Shown in pieces: positions 10,087 to 18,867 of a stretch of 64,000 nt of DNA (within the stretch, counting starts at the first letter, position 1; every line of letters begins with the position of its first letter). The stretch spans positions 1-64,000 of the forward strand of contig NZ_JADJCO010000002.1 in NCBI RefSeq assembly GCF_016703145.1, in the 5' to 3' direction. The DNA comes from Ottowia sp. (GTDB lineage: Bacteria; Pseudomonadota; Gammaproteobacteria; Burkholderiales; Burkholderiaceae_C). Below the pieces are notes generated by a model. It was not told where the DNA came from. It searched no databases and saw only the letters and a program-made list of their open reading frames with translations. A program made the translations under genes and the position numbers.

Positions 10087-11016
10087 TCACTTGGCCCAGC
10101 GCAGCACCAGCGGATCCAACCGGCGCGCGATGTCGAGCAACTGGCTGCGCGTCTGCGGGTGCATCGGTGGCCAGGGCGCGCGCGGGGCTTCGCAGGCAAT
10201 GACGCCGCCCGCCTTCATCAGCGCCTTGGCGGCCAGGAAGCCGGCCTGCCGGTTCTCGTGGTTGATGAGCGGCAGCCAGCGCTGGTATTGCTCAAAGGCC
10301 TTGTCCTTGTCGCCGCTGCGGTGCGCTTCGATGATGGGGCGGATGCCGTCGGCAAAGCCGCCGCCGGTCATCGCGCCGGTGGCACCCGCTTCGAGGTCGG
10401 CCAGCAGGGTGATGGCTTCCTCGCCGTCCCACGGGCCTTCGATGGCTTCGCCACCCAGGGCGATGAGTTCGCGCAGCTTGTTGGCCGCGCCGGCCGTTTC
10501 CATCTTGAAGTAGCTGACCTGCTCGATCTCCTGCGCCATCCTGGCCAGGAACGGCATGGACAACGGCGTGCCCGCGGCGGGCGCGTCCTGGACCATGATG
10601 GGGATGCCGATCGCGTCGGATACCGATTGGTAGAACGCCTCAATGGCGGCCTCGCCAAAGCGGAAGGTGGCGCCGTGGTACGGCGGCATCACCATGACCA
10701 TCGCCGCGCCCATGTCCTGCGCGCGGCGGCTGCGCTCGGCGCAGACCTTGGAGCTGGTGTGCGTGGTGGTCACGATCACGGGCACGCGGCCCGCCACGTG
10801 TTCCAGCGATGTGCGCGTGAGGATTTCGCGCTCCTCGTCCGAGACCAGGAACTGTTCGGAGAAGTTGGCCAGGATGCACAGGCCATCGACGCCACAGGCG
10901 ATCATGAAGTCCAGGCAGCGCTTCTGGCTCGCCAGGTCGAGCGTGCCGTCCTCGTGGAACGTGGTGGGCACGACGGGGAAGATGCCGCGATAGCGCGGGT
11001 TGGAAAGTCCGGGCAT
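10087..11016 (-). CDS. DapA-family dehydratase, probable 2-keto-3-deoxy sugar acid dehydratase (L-KDA dehydratase type)
   Basis: A 309-residue TIM-barrel protein of the dihydrodipicolinate synthase / N-acetylneuraminate lyase superfamily. RGIFPVVPTTF, DGLCILANFSEQF and EGPWDGEEAITLLADLEAG recall L-2-keto-3-deoxyarabonate dehydratase of Azospirillum more than the KdgD type, from memory. The Schiff-base lysine is probably the K in YFKMETAG. The product would be 2-oxoglutarate semialdehyde, the substrate of the next enzyme. KdgD (5-dehydro-4-deoxyglucarate dehydratase) is the main alternative. It sits 12 bases downstream of the GarD-like gene in the same operon. Confidence 0.85.
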   Translation of the reverse strand: MPGLSNPRYRGIFPVVPTTFHEDGTLDLASQKRCLDFMIACGVDGLCILANFSEQFLVSDEEREILTRTSLEHVAGRVPVIVTTTHTSSKVCAERSRRAQDMGAAMVMVMPPYHGATFRFGEAAIEAFYQSVSDAIGIPIMVQDAPAAGTPLSMPFLARMAQEIEQVSYFKMETAGAANKLRELIALGGEAIEGPWDGEEAITLLADLEAGATGAMTGGGFADGIRPIIEAHRSGDKDKAFEQYQRWLPLINHENRQAGFLAAKALMKAGGVIACEAPRAPWPPMHPQTRSQLLDIARRLDPLVLRWAK

Positions 11017-11028
11017 GGGGTGAAAACC

Positions 11029-12552
11029 TCAAGTGATGACGCTGAGCTGCCAGGGCACGAATTCCTGCTGTCCGTAGCCGTGGATTTCGCTGCGCGAGCG
11101 CTGGCCCGATGCGGTGGCCAGCAGGTTCTGGAACAGGATGGCGCCCAGCTCCTGGATGCCATGCGTGCCTTCCAGGATGTGGCCGCAGTTCAAGTCCATG
11201 TCGTCGCTCTGGCGCTCCCACAGCGCGGTGTTGGTCGCCAGCTTGTACGAGGGCGCGGGCGCGCAGCCGTAGGCCGAGCCGCGCCCGGTGGTGAAGCAGA
11301 TCAGGTTCGCGCCGCCCGCCACCTGGCCCGTGGCCGAGATGGGGTCATAGCCCGGCGTGTCCATGAACACCAGGCCCTTGGCGCGCACGGGCTGGGCGTA
11401 TTCGTACACGTCCATCAGGTTGGTGGAGCCGGCCTTGGCGATGCCGCCGAGCGACTTTTCGAGCACCGTGGTCAGGCCGCCCGCCTTGTTGCCCGCCGAG
11501 GGGTTGTTGTCCATCGAGGCGCTGTTGCGCGCGCAGTAGTCCTCCCACCAGCGGATGCGGTTGATGAGCTTGCGGCCCACCTCGGGCGTCTGCGCGCGGC
11601 GCGTGAGCAGGTGCTCCGCGCCGTAGATTTCGGGCGTCTCGCTCAGGATGGCCGTGCCGCCGTGCTGCACCAGCAAGTCCACCGCCGCGCCCAGCACGGG
11701 GTTGGCCGAGATGCCCGAATAGCCGTCCGACCCGCCGCATTGCAAGCCCACGGTGATGTGGCTGGCGGGCACGGTCTGGCGGCGCACCGCGTTGGCGGCG
11801 GGCAGCATCTGGCGGATCAGCTCGATGCCGTGCGCGATGGTCTTGGTGGTGCCGCCCGTGTCCTGGATGGTGAAGGCGTGCAGGTGGTCGCTGCTTTGCA
11901 GCCCCTGGGTTTCGAGCAGGCGCGAAATCTGGTTGGTTTCGCAGCCCAGGCCGATGACCAGCAGGCTCGCGAAGTTGGGGTGGCAGGCGTAACCGCCCAG
12001 CGTGCGCTGCAGCACGGCCAGGCCTTCGCCCTGGGAGTCCATCGCACAGCCGGTGCCATGGGTCAGGGCCACCACACCGTCCACGTTGGGGTAGTCGGCC
12101 AGTGCCTCGGGGTGGATGTCGCGGCGAAAGTGGTCGGCAATGGCGCGGGCCACGGTGGCCGAGCAGTTCACGCTGGTCAGGATGCCGATGTAGTTGCGCG
12201 TGGCCACGCGGCCATCGGCGCGGACGATGCCCTGGAAGGTGGCGGGCGGCTGCGCCAGGGGCGTGGGGCGTGCGTCCTGCCCGTAGGCATAGTCGCGCGC
12301 GAAGTCGCCCATGGCGAGGTTGTGCACGTGCACGTGCTGGCCGGGGCGGATGGGCTGGCTGGCAAAGCCGATGATCTGCCCATAGCGCCGCACGGCCTCG
12401 CCCGCCGCGATGGCGCGCGTCGCCACCTTGTGGCCGGGAGGGACGAGTCCGGCGACGGTCACCTCCTCGGTTTCCAGCACCGTGCCGGAGACCAGTTGCC
12501 CCAGCGATATCACCACGTCGTCCTGCGGGTGCAGGCGGATCACGAGCGTCAT
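11029..12552 (-). CDS. garD: UxaA/GarD-family sugar acid dehydratase (galactarate or altronate dehydratase type)
   Basis: A 507-residue Fe-dependent dehydratase. The N-terminal SAF domain (about 1-80) includes VPPGHKVATRAI and ends before the large catalytic region starting RADGRVATRNYIGI. Conserved segments include NVDGVVALTHGTGCAM, LVIGLGCETNQ, VGLQCGGSDGYSGI and FTTGRGSAYGCAPAP. Family members dehydrate galactarate or altronate. Here the two downstream enzymes suit a C5 or C6 aldarate/aldonate route ending in 2-oxoglutarate, so galactarate fits if the next enzyme is KdgD. The exact substrate is open and the symbol is tentative. Confidence 0.82.
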   Translation of the reverse strand: MTLVIRLHPQDDVVISLGQLVSGTVLETEEVTVAGLVPPGHKVATRAIAAGEAVRRYGQIIGFASQPIRPGQHVHVHNLAMGDFARDYAYGQDARPTPLAQPPATFQGIVRADGRVATRNYIGILTSVNCSATVARAIADHFRRDIHPEALADYPNVDGVVALTHGTGCAMDSQGEGLAVLQRTLGGYACHPNFASLLVIGLGCETNQISRLLETQGLQSSDHLHAFTIQDTGGTTKTIAHGIELIRQMLPAANAVRRQTVPASHITVGLQCGGSDGYSGISANPVLGAAVDLLVQHGGTAILSETPEIYGAEHLLTRRAQTPEVGRKLINRIRWWEDYCARNSASMDNNPSAGNKAGGLTTVLEKSLGGIAKAGSTNLMDVYEYAQPVRAKGLVFMDTPGYDPISATGQVAGGANLICFTTGRGSAYGCAPAPSYKLATNTALWERQSDDMDLNCGHILEGTHGIQELGAILFQNLLATASGQRSRSEIHGYGQQEFVPWQLSVIT

Positions 12553-12565
12553 GGCATCCGTCCCT

Positions 12566-13363
12566 TCACTTCAGCATTTCCGCAGGCAGCGACATGCCGA
12601 AATAGCGTGTGTAGATTTCGTTGAATTTGCCGTTCTTGAGGTTGGTTTTCACCCACCCGTCCAGCCAGCTTTTGAGCGCCGCGTCGTCCTTGCGCAGGCC
12701 GATGCCGTAGGGGTAGGCTTTCATGGTGAATTTGTTGACGATGTCGCGCGAAGGGTTGGCCTTCTTCACGGCGGGAATCACGCTGGGCGCGGCGGCCAGG
12801 TAGTCCTGCTGGCCGGTGGAGACGGCGGTGTTGGTGGTGGCGTCGTCCTCGTAGCGCACGATGGTGACACCCGGCACCTCCTTGGTGCCGCGCGTCAGCT
12901 CCATGTCCGACGTGGTGCCGCGCGTCACGGCCACGGACTTGCCCGACAAGTCCTTGAAGCCTTCCACCTTCGCGCCCGCAGGGCCGCCGACCACCACGGG
13001 CACCACGCCGTAGGGTTCGGAGAAGTTGATGACCTTCTTGCGCTCGTCGGTGATGGAGAACGAGGCCATCACCACGTCGGCCTTCTTGCTCAGCAGGAAG
13101 GGCACTCGGTTGGGGCCGTTGACGGGCACGATCTCCAGCGCCACGCCCAGATCCTTGGCAAGCAGGTGCGCGGCCTCCACGTCGGAGCCGACCTGCTTGG
13201 CCTGCGCGTCGATCATGCCGTACGGCGGCGCGCCGATGTCCACGGCGATCAGGATCTTCTTGCGCTGCTTGATGGTGTCCAGCGTGTCGGCGTGGACAGG
13301 CAAGGCGGCGGCTGCGCACACGGCGGCGATGGCGGCCAGGGCATGGCGGCGGAGAGGGTTCAT
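12566..13363 (-). CDS. ABC transporter substrate-binding protein, family 3 (polar amino acid type)
   Basis: A periplasmic binding protein of 265 residues. It has a signal peptide (about residues 1-25, cleaved after PVHA), then an SBP_bac_3 fold starting at LDTIKQRKKILIAVD. ADVVMASFSITDERKKVINFSEPY is the typical hinge-region motif. A good ribosome site AGGAG precedes ATG 13363. The family usually binds amino acids, yet the operon otherwise degrades a sugar acid, so the ligand may be a sugar acid or an amino derivative. It is followed by the GarD-like gene and preceded by the ABC ATPase. Confidence 0.9.
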   Translation of the reverse strand: MNPLRRHALAAIAAVCAAAALPVHADTLDTIKQRKKILIAVDIGAPPYGMIDAQAKQVGSDVEAAHLLAKDLGVALEIVPVNGPNRVPFLLSKKADVVMASFSITDERKKVINFSEPYGVVPVVVGGPAGAKVEGFKDLSGKSVAVTRGTTSDMELTRGTKEVPGVTIVRYEDDATTNTAVSTGQQDYLAAAPSVIPAVKKANPSRDIVNKFTMKAYPYGIGLRKDDAALKSWLDGWVKTNLKNGKFNEIYTRYFGMSLPAEMLK

Positions 13364-13403
13364 CGGGGGCTCCTGTGGGTTGTGGATGGGGGCGGAATTG
13401 GAT

Positions 13404-14138
13404 TCAAAGGCCGCTGGATACGAACTGCTGCAACTCCGGCGTGCGCGGGTTCTGGAGCATGGAGCCGTCGCCCTGCTCCCACACCACGCCCTGGTTCATG
13501 AACAGGATCTGGCTGGCCACCTGGCGCGCGAAGGCCATTTCGTGCGTGACCAGCACCATGGTCATGCCGTCCTTGGCCAGCCCTTCGATCACGCGCAGCA
13601 CCTCGCCCGTGAGCTCGGGGTCGAGCGCGGAAGTGACCTCGTCGAACAGCATCAACTGCGGCTGCATGGCAAGCGAACGGGCGATGGCCGCGCGCTGCTG
13701 CATGCCGCCGGAAAGCTGCTCGGGGTAGTAGTTCGCGCGCTCATGCAAGCCCACCTTGGTGAGCATCTGCAGCGCTATCGTTTCGGCCTCGGCGGCGGGA
13801 ACGCCCTTCACCTTGCGCGGCGCGAGCGTCACGTTCTGCAGCACCGTGAGGTGGGGGAACAGGTTGTAGCTCTGGAAGACGATGCCCACTTCTTGCCGCA
13901 ATCCGAGCAGATCGACCTTGCCCGTGTGCATGGCCCGGCCGCACACGTGCAGCTCGCCGCCCTGGATGGTCTCCAACCCGTTGATGCAGCGCAGCGCCGT
14001 GGTCTTGCCCGAGCCGCTGCGGCCAATCAGCGCCACCACCTGGCCGGGCTTCACGGTGAAGCTCACGCCCTTGAGGATCTGCGTGTCGCCATAGGACTTG
14101 CGCACGTTGTCGAAGCGCACGATCTCGTTGTTGCTCAT
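13404..14138 (-). CDS. ABC transporter ATP-binding protein, polar amino acid type
   Basis: A complete ATPase of 244 residues of the GlnQ/HisP group. Walker A is [10 protein letters not shown] (residues about 35-44), the Q loop lies in [15 protein letters not shown], the signature is [16 protein letters not shown], Walker B is [14 protein letters not shown], and the switch histidine is in VTHEMAFA. It powers the two permeases encoded just upstream on this strand. It lies 40 bases from the binding-protein gene and 15 from the next permease, in one operon. Confidence 0.93.
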   Translation of the reverse strand: MSNNEIVRFDNVRKSYGDTQILKGVSFTVKPGQVVALIGRSGSGKTTALRCINGLETIQGGELHVCGRAMHTGKVDLLGLRQEVGIVFQSYNLFPHLTVLQNVTLAPRKVKGVPAAEAETIALQMLTKVGLHERANYYPEQLSGGMQQRAAIARSLAMQPQLMLFDEVTSALDPELTGEVLRVIEGLAKDGMTMVLVTHEMAFARQVASQILFMNQGVVWEQGDGSMLQNPRTPELQQFVSSGL

Positions 14139-14153
14139 GAATGTCTCCGTGGA

Positions 14154-14798
14154 TTAGCGGCGCGCCAGCTTCTTTTCGAGCCGGTATGACAGCATCGACA
14201 GTGGGTAGCAAATGGCGAAATACAGCACCGCCGCGAGGCTGAACACCGTGAAGGGCGCGAACGTGGAGTTGTTGACCACACGGGCTGAATACGTCAGGTC
14301 GAAGAAGCCGATCACCACCGCGTAGGACGAGTTCTTCACGATCTGCACCAGAAACCCCACGGTGGGCGCCACGGCGATGCGCGCCGCCTGCGGCAGGATG
14401 ACGTACACCGCGCGCTGCCAGGGTGTGAGGGCCAGGCACTCCGCAGCTTCCCACTGTGTCTTGGACACGGCCTGGATGCAGCCTTTCCAGATCTCGCCCA
14501 GATAGGCGCTGGAATAGGCTGTCATCGCCAGTCCCGCGGCCACCAGGCTGGGCAAATCAAAGCCTGCGATGCTGATGCCGAAGTACGCCAGGAACATGAT
14601 CACGGGCAGCGGAACGCCTTGGATCAACTGCACGTAAGCACCCGTGACGCCGCGCAGCCAGCGCGCCCCCCGGCTGCGCGCCAGCGCGAGCGGCAGGCCG
14701 ATCACCGCGCCGCCAATGAAGCCCAGCGCCGAGAGCACCAGCGTCCAGCCCGCGCCCTTGAAGATGAAACCAATCTGGTCGATCGAAATGCCCGACAT
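14154..14798 (-). CDS. ABC transporter permease, polar amino acid type (HisM/GlnP family)
   Basis: An inner-membrane permease of 214 residues with about five hydrophobic segments. The family EAA motif appears as QWEAAECLALTPWQRAVYVILPQAARIA. It pairs with the permease gene 12 bases upstream to form the heteromeric channel of this importer. Like the second permease it has the HisMQ-type N-terminal segment TLVLSALGFIGGAVIGLPLALAR. Substrate cannot be read from the sequence. Confidence 0.92.
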   Translation of the reverse strand: MSGISIDQIGFIFKGAGWTLVLSALGFIGGAVIGLPLALARSRGARWLRGVTGAYVQLIQGVPLPVIMFLAYFGISIAGFDLPSLVAAGLAMTAYSSAYLGEIWKGCIQAVSKTQWEAAECLALTPWQRAVYVILPQAARIAVAPTVGFLVQIVKNSSYAVVIGFFDLTYSARVVNNSTFAPFTVFSLAAVLYFAICYPLSMLSYRLEKKLARR

Positions 14799-14810
14799 GG
14801 TGGCGGCCTT

Positions 14811-15494
14811 TCACAAAGGGGTCTTGAGCTTGCGGCGGCGCTCGAAAGCCAGCATGGCCACTCCAGCCATGCCCAGCCGCAGCAGCCACGACAGCACCAG
14901 GTACAGCGCGGCCACCACCAGGTAGATCTCGAAGCCGCGGAAAGTCTCGGACTGGATGATGTAGCCTGCCGAGGTCAGCTCTTCCACCGAGATTTGCGAC
15001 ATGATCGACGTGGCCAGCATCATCAAAACGAACTGGCTGATCAGCGCCGGGTACATGCGCTCGGCCGCCTGCGGCAGGATGACCAGGCGCAGCATCTTCG
15101 AGCGCGACATGCCCAGGCATTCCGCCGCTTCGAGTTGTCCGCGCGGAATCGACTCGATGCCCGCGCGCATGATTTCGGTGGTGTAGGCGGACACGTTGAT
15201 CGTCAGCGCGATCACCGCCGCCATCAGCGCGGGCACCTTGAGCTGGATGGCCGCCAGCCCGAAGAACAGCCAGAACGCCTGGATCACCAGCGGCGTGTTG
15301 CGGACGACGTCCACATACGCCGTGACGGCCCGGCGCATCCACGGCGACCCCTGCGTGCGCGCCACGGCCAGCACCGTGCCCACGATGAAGCCCAGCACGA
15401 TGGTGAACACCGCCATGCGCAGCGTGGAGAACAGGCCCGACAGCAGCGCGGGCCAGTGGTCGCTCAGAAAACTGAAGTCGAACTGGTAGTCCAT
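14811..15494 (-). CDS. ABC transporter permease, polar amino acid type (HisQ/GlnP family)
   Basis: The second permease (227 residues from ATG 15494), first gene of the leftward operon. The EAA loop is QLEAAECLGMSRSKMLRLVILPQAAERM, close to that of its partner. I prefer ATG 15494, which begins MDYQFDFSFL, to a TTG at 15527 that would add 11 residues without a better ribosome site. The 91-124 bases to the divergent GntR gene hold the likely promoter and an inverted repeat. Confidence 0.9.
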   Translation of the reverse strand: MDYQFDFSFLSDHWPALLSGLFSTLRMAVFTIVLGFIVGTVLAVARTQGSPWMRRAVTAYVDVVRNTPLVIQAFWLFFGLAAIQLKVPALMAAVIALTINVSAYTTEIMRAGIESIPRGQLEAAECLGMSRSKMLRLVILPQAAERMYPALISQFVLMMLATSIMSQISVEELTSAGYIIQSETFRGFEIYLVVAALYLVLSWLLRLGMAGVAMLAFERRRKLKTPL

Positions 15495-15536
15495 CGTGGT
15501 GGTTTTGTGAATGTTTATTGCTGGCAAAGGGCAATG

Positions 15537-15564
15537 TAATGACTTATGAAGGCAGAGGTCATTA
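15537..15564. promoter_or_regulatory. Candidate GntR operator between the divergent units
   Basis: A perfect 7-bp inverted repeat, TAATGAC and GTCATTA, separated by 14 bases, lies between the transporter operon and the divergent GntR gene. Position and symmetry suit a dimeric regulator. No footprint evidence; inference only. Confidence 0.4.
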
Positions 15565-15618
15565 TGGTTTTCCCGAATTCACCATCGCGATTGGGGCGCA
15601 GCCCGTAGGATCGCCACC

Positions 15619-16611
15619 ATGAAGTCCCAGTCCACCGAATCTGCCCCTGGCCAGCCGCTGTACGCACGCATCACCCAGGTGCTGGCCAACGCGCTGCGCA
15701 CCGGCGCGCTGCCGGCGGGCGCGGTCCTGCTCGAGGGGCATGTGGCCGACTTGCTGGGTGTCACGCGCACGCCCGTGCGGCAGGCGCTGCGCGAGCTGGA
15801 GGCGCAGGGCCACGTCTCGCGCTTCGAAGGCCGGGGCCTGGTGGCGGGCGGCGCGGGCACGCAGCCCCAGCGCATCGCGCTCACGGGGGACATGCTTGGC
15901 GTGGCCGCCACCGATGAGCCGGTGCGCAAGGCCCCAGGGTGGGAGGCGCTGTACCACGGCGTGGAGCAGAGCATCGTGCACCTGTCGGTCTTTGGCGCCT
16001 ACCGCATCAACGAAATCGAGCTGGCCCGCCACTTCAACGTGGGCCGCATGGTGGCGCGCGACGTGCTGGTGCATGCCGAGGCCTTGGGCCTGGTCGCCAA
16101 GGACGAGCGCTCGCGTTGGACGGTGATTGCGCTGGACAGCAAGCGCATCGGCGACCTGTACGAGCTGCGCCTGCTTCTGGAGCCCGCGGCGCTGGCCAGC
16201 GCCGCCCGCGCCATTCCGCCCGAGGAAGTGCAGCCCATGGTCCGCCGCCTGCAACGCGCCGCCAGAGCCTACCCCAAGGTGCAGCGCGCCGAGCTGGATC
16301 GGCTGGAGCGCGATCTGCACATCGACTTGCTGTCGTATTGCGCCAACCCCGCCATCCTGGAGAGTTTGCCCCGCACGCGCTGCATCCTCACGCTGAGCAA
16401 GCACGTGCTGGGTGCCGCTGCGCCCATGCCCGCGGAAGACCCGTTCATGGCCGAGCACATGGCCGTGCTGCAAGCCGTGGCGCAAGGCGACGCGGCCCAG
16501 GCCCAGTCACTGTTGCGGCGGCACCTGGAAGTCTCCTGCGACAAGGTGACGCAGCGCGCCGCCTACGTACGCAGCCACATGCGCGTGCCGCGCATCGGCT
16601 ACGCGGCGTAG
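15619..16611 (+). CDS. GntR-family regulator, FCD type, with an apparent second winged helix
   Basis: A 330-residue transcription factor divergent from the sugar-acid/transport operon, which it probably controls. Residues about 15-75 are a GntR winged helix (LADLLGVTRTPVRQALRELEAQGHVSRFEG). Residues about 115-170 look like a second one (YRINEIELARHFNVGRMVARDVLVHAEALGLVA). The FCD-type effector domain begins at DLYELRLLLEPAALASAAR and ends near LLRRHLEVSCDKV. Typical FCD members have about 220-250 residues and one helix-turn-helix, so this one is long. Ligand unknown; the pathway substrate is the obvious candidate. Confidence 0.88.
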   Translation: MKSQSTESAPGQPLYARITQVLANALRTGALPAGAVLLEGHVADLLGVTRTPVRQALRELEAQGHVSRFEGRGLVAGGAGTQPQRIALTGDMLGVAATDEPVRKAPGWEALYHGVEQSIVHLSVFGAYRINEIELARHFNVGRMVARDVLVHAEALGLVAKDERSRWTVIALDSKRIGDLYELRLLLEPAALASAARAIPPEEVQPMVRRLQRAARAYPKVQRAELDRLERDLHIDLLSYCANPAILESLPRTRCILTLSKHVLGAAAPMPAEDPFMAEHMAVLQAVAQGDAAQAQSLLRRHLEVSCDKVTQRAAYVRSHMRVPRIGYAA

Positions 16612-16642
16612 CAGCGCAGCGATCAAGGCCAATCTCGAGAAC

Positions 16643-17182
16643 TCAGCGCCCGCGCCGGTACATGCTGCCGGTGGTGCGCGCCAGCCCCGCCGCGTGCAGG
16701 CGCGCGATGGCGGGGCCGGCGTGCGCGTGGGTGATGGCCAAGCCCAGCGCGTCGGCCGCGTCGGGGCGCGGCGCGGCGGGCAACTGCAGCAGGCGCTGCA
16801 CCATCGCCTGCACCTGCGCCTTGGCGGCCTTGCCGTGGCCGGCGACGGCCTGCTTCATTTGCAGCGCGGTGTATTCGGCCACCGGCAGCCCGCACGACAC
16901 CAGCGCCGTCACGCAGGCGCCGCGCGCCTGGCCCAGCAGCAGGGTGGCCTGCGGGTTGACGTTGACGAAGACGATCTCGACCGACGCCGCCTCGGGCTGG
17001 TAGCGCGCCGCCAACTCGCGGATGCCGTCGAACAGCAGCTTCAGCCGCGCGGGCAGGTCGCCCTGGGCGGCCGCCGTGGTCTGGATCACGCCGCTGGCGA
17101 CGTAGCGCAACTGCGCGCCCTCGGCATCGAGCACGCCGAAGCCCGTGGTGCGCAGGCCGGGGTCGATGCCGAGGATTCTCAT
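16643..17182 (-). CDS. ruvC: Crossover junction endodeoxyribonuclease RuvC
   Basis: RuvC (179 residues) resolves Holliday junctions with RuvAB. Catalytic acids are visible in GIDPG (D7), [12 protein letters not shown] (E near 68) and [14 protein letters not shown] (two D near 140-143). [17 protein letters not shown] fixes the start. It converges with the GntR gene across a 31-base gap. ruvA and ruvB are not in the window. The upstream gap to mtgA is made entirely of a dispersed repeat copy. Confidence 0.96.
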   Translation of the reverse strand: MRILGIDPGLRTTGFGVLDAEGAQLRYVASGVIQTTAAAQGDLPARLKLLFDGIRELAARYQPEAASVEIVFVNVNPQATLLLGQARGACVTALVSCGLPVAEYTALQMKQAVAGHGKAAKAQVQAMVQRLLQLPAAPRPDAADALGLAITHAHAGPAIARLHAAGLARTTGSMYRRGR

Positions 17183-17247
17183 TGCTTCTGTTTATATAGC
17201 TGCCGGCACAATGCAGGTGCGGGCTGAAGGCCGAAATGGCATGAAAT
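17183..17247 (+). repeat. Dispersed AT-rich repeat, copy 5 (fills the ruvC-mtgA gap)
   Basis: TGCTTCTGTTTATATAGCT followed by GCGGGCTGAAGGCCGAAAT. It runs from next to the ruvC start codon to the mtgA stop codon. It is nearly identical over the first half to the copy at 44076. Confidence 0.92.
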
Positions 17248-17249
17248 GA

Positions 17250-17975
17250 TCATGGCAGCTCGGCGCGCCGCATGCGGGCGACGATGGTGGCCGTGCGGTG
17301 GTTCAGGTAGGCCGACCGGGGGCGCTGCTCGAAGTAGCGCGGGCGCGGCAGCATCACCGCCAGGCGGGCTGCTTCCCAGGCGCTGAGCTGGGCGGCGCTC
17401 TTCCTGAAGTAGTGCTGCGCGGCGGCTTCGGCGCCGAACACGCCGGCGCCCCATTCGACGTGGTTGAGGTAGATCTCCAGGATGCGGCGCTTGCTCAGCA
17501 GTTGCTCCAGCGCGTAGGCCAGCACCAGCTCCTGCCCCTTGCGCAGCAGCGTGCGCTCGCCGGAGAGCAGCAGGTTCTTGGCCAGTTGCTGGGTGATGGT
17601 GGAGCCGCCGCGGATGCGGATGGGCGGCGTGGGCCGGTTCTGCGCGGCGCGCTGGGCGGCGGCTTCCTCGGCCTTGGCGTTGCGCTCCCAGGCTTTCTCG
17701 ATCGCTTCCCAGTCCACGCCCTCGTGGCTGGCGAAGCTGTCGTCCTCCGACGCGATGACGGCGCGCTTGAGGTGGTCGGAGATCTGCGCGTAGCCGCGCC
17801 AGTCCTGGCGCCAGCGCAGCTCGCCGCCCAGCGCCAAGCGCCAGGCCTCCGAGCGCTCGAAGGTGGTGGACTGCGGGGCCAGCACCGCCATCAGCGCGAT
17901 GCGGCCGATGAAGAAAAGCTGCAGCGCCAGCGCCGCGGCCAGCGCCAGCAGCACCCCGTTGCGCAGCGTCCGCAT
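17250..17975 (-). CDS. mtgA: Monofunctional biosynthetic peptidoglycan transglycosylase MtgA
   Basis: A membrane-anchored GT51 glycosyltransferase of 241 residues that polymerises lipid II. There is one N-terminal membrane segment (about 7-30). Catalytic motifs follow: IASEDDSFASHEGVDW with the general-base glutamate, RGGSTITQQLAKNLLLS, and the downstream KRRILEIYLNHVEWG. It overlaps the stop of the TonB-like gene as ATGA. It has no transpeptidase domain, as expected for MtgA. Confidence 0.95.
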   Translation of the reverse strand: MRTLRNGVLLALAAALALQLFFIGRIALMAVLAPQSTTFERSEAWRLALGGELRWRQDWRGYAQISDHLKRAVIASEDDSFASHEGVDWEAIEKAWERNAKAEEAAAQRAAQNRPTPPIRIRGGSTITQQLAKNLLLSGERTLLRKGQELVLAYALEQLLSKRRILEIYLNHVEWGAGVFGAEAAAQHYFRKSAAQLSAWEAARLAVMLPRPRYFEQRPRSAYLNHRTATIVARMRRAELP

Positions 17976-18867
17976 CAGCGCGCGCTCCTGGCGGCGCCCG
18001 GCGCGCCGGCCTGCAGCATGGTCTCCAGCGTCTGCTCGTGCGTGAAGCGAAAGCGCGCCGTCACGTCGAACTGGTCGGTGTCCCGGCGCATGGCCGCGGT
18101 GAAGAGGCCGAACGGCGCCGCCGCCTGGGCGATGGCCTCGGCCAGGCGGTCGAGGATGCGGTTGCCCGAGCCCTGCACCACGCGCGCGTCCAGGATGCGG
18201 CCGTCGTGGTTGATGAGCAGGGCCATCAGCAGTTCGCCGTACAGCTTGTGGCCGGCCACGTGGGGGAAGTTCTGCGTGCCGCGCGCCTCGATCTTGCGGC
18301 GCATGTCGTCGTAGTACTGCGCGTAGGTGGTGCCCAGGGTGGCGGGGCTGAGGTAGCGCTTGCGCGGGCGCGTGTTCTCTTCCTCCACGCGCTTCTCGAT
18401 GGCGGCCAGCAGCTGGCCAGTTGCTGGCGGCGTTTTGCCTGGGCGCGGGCGTCGGGGTCGCTGCTGTCGCGGCGCGGGTCGGGCTTGGGGAGGGCCGCGA
18501 GCTGCTGGCGCACCTGGGCCAGCAGCAGCTCCTGCTGCTGCTGCATGTGGTCGATCTGGCGCTGGTTCTGGTCGATGGCCGCGTCGCCGCTGGCGTCGCG
18601 CAGGCTGGGCGGCAGCGGCGTGCTGACCAGGCGCGGGCCCTCCGCGCCGCCGCCGCCGGCCAGGCTGTGCTGGGCGATGGCCTGGGCCTTCCGGGGCTTC
18701 TCGTCGGACTTGGCGTTGACCAGCACGACGTCGAGCGTGCTCTGATGGAACACGCGCCGCAAGCCCTCCGGATCGACGAAGCGCACCGTCAGCAGCACCG
18801 CGTGCAGCAGCACGGAGGCGGCCAGCGCCCACTGCAGGACGGACAGCGACGGGAGATATCGCGGCAT
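17975..18867 (-). pseudogene. TonB-like energy transducer, split by a -1 frameshift
   Basis: The N-terminal part starts at ATG 18867 (PRYLPSLSVLQWALAASVLLHAVLL) with one membrane segment. It then has a Gln- and Pro-rich linker up to about 18418. The C-terminal TonB-like domain (RKRYLSPATLGTTYAQYYDDMRRKIE, then DARVVQGSGNRILDRLAEAIAQAA) is in a different frame. One extra C in the GGCC run at 18415-18418 would join them as a protein of about 297 residues. The gene overlaps rnb upstream and mtgA downstream by four bases each, so the operon is intact. It may be a true mutation or a base-calling error. Confidence 0.8.

Noticed and set aside
10048..12624. A long plus-strand frame over the two sugar-acid dehydratase genes.
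   Set aside because: Shadow of the minus-strand genes, which have full family motifs.
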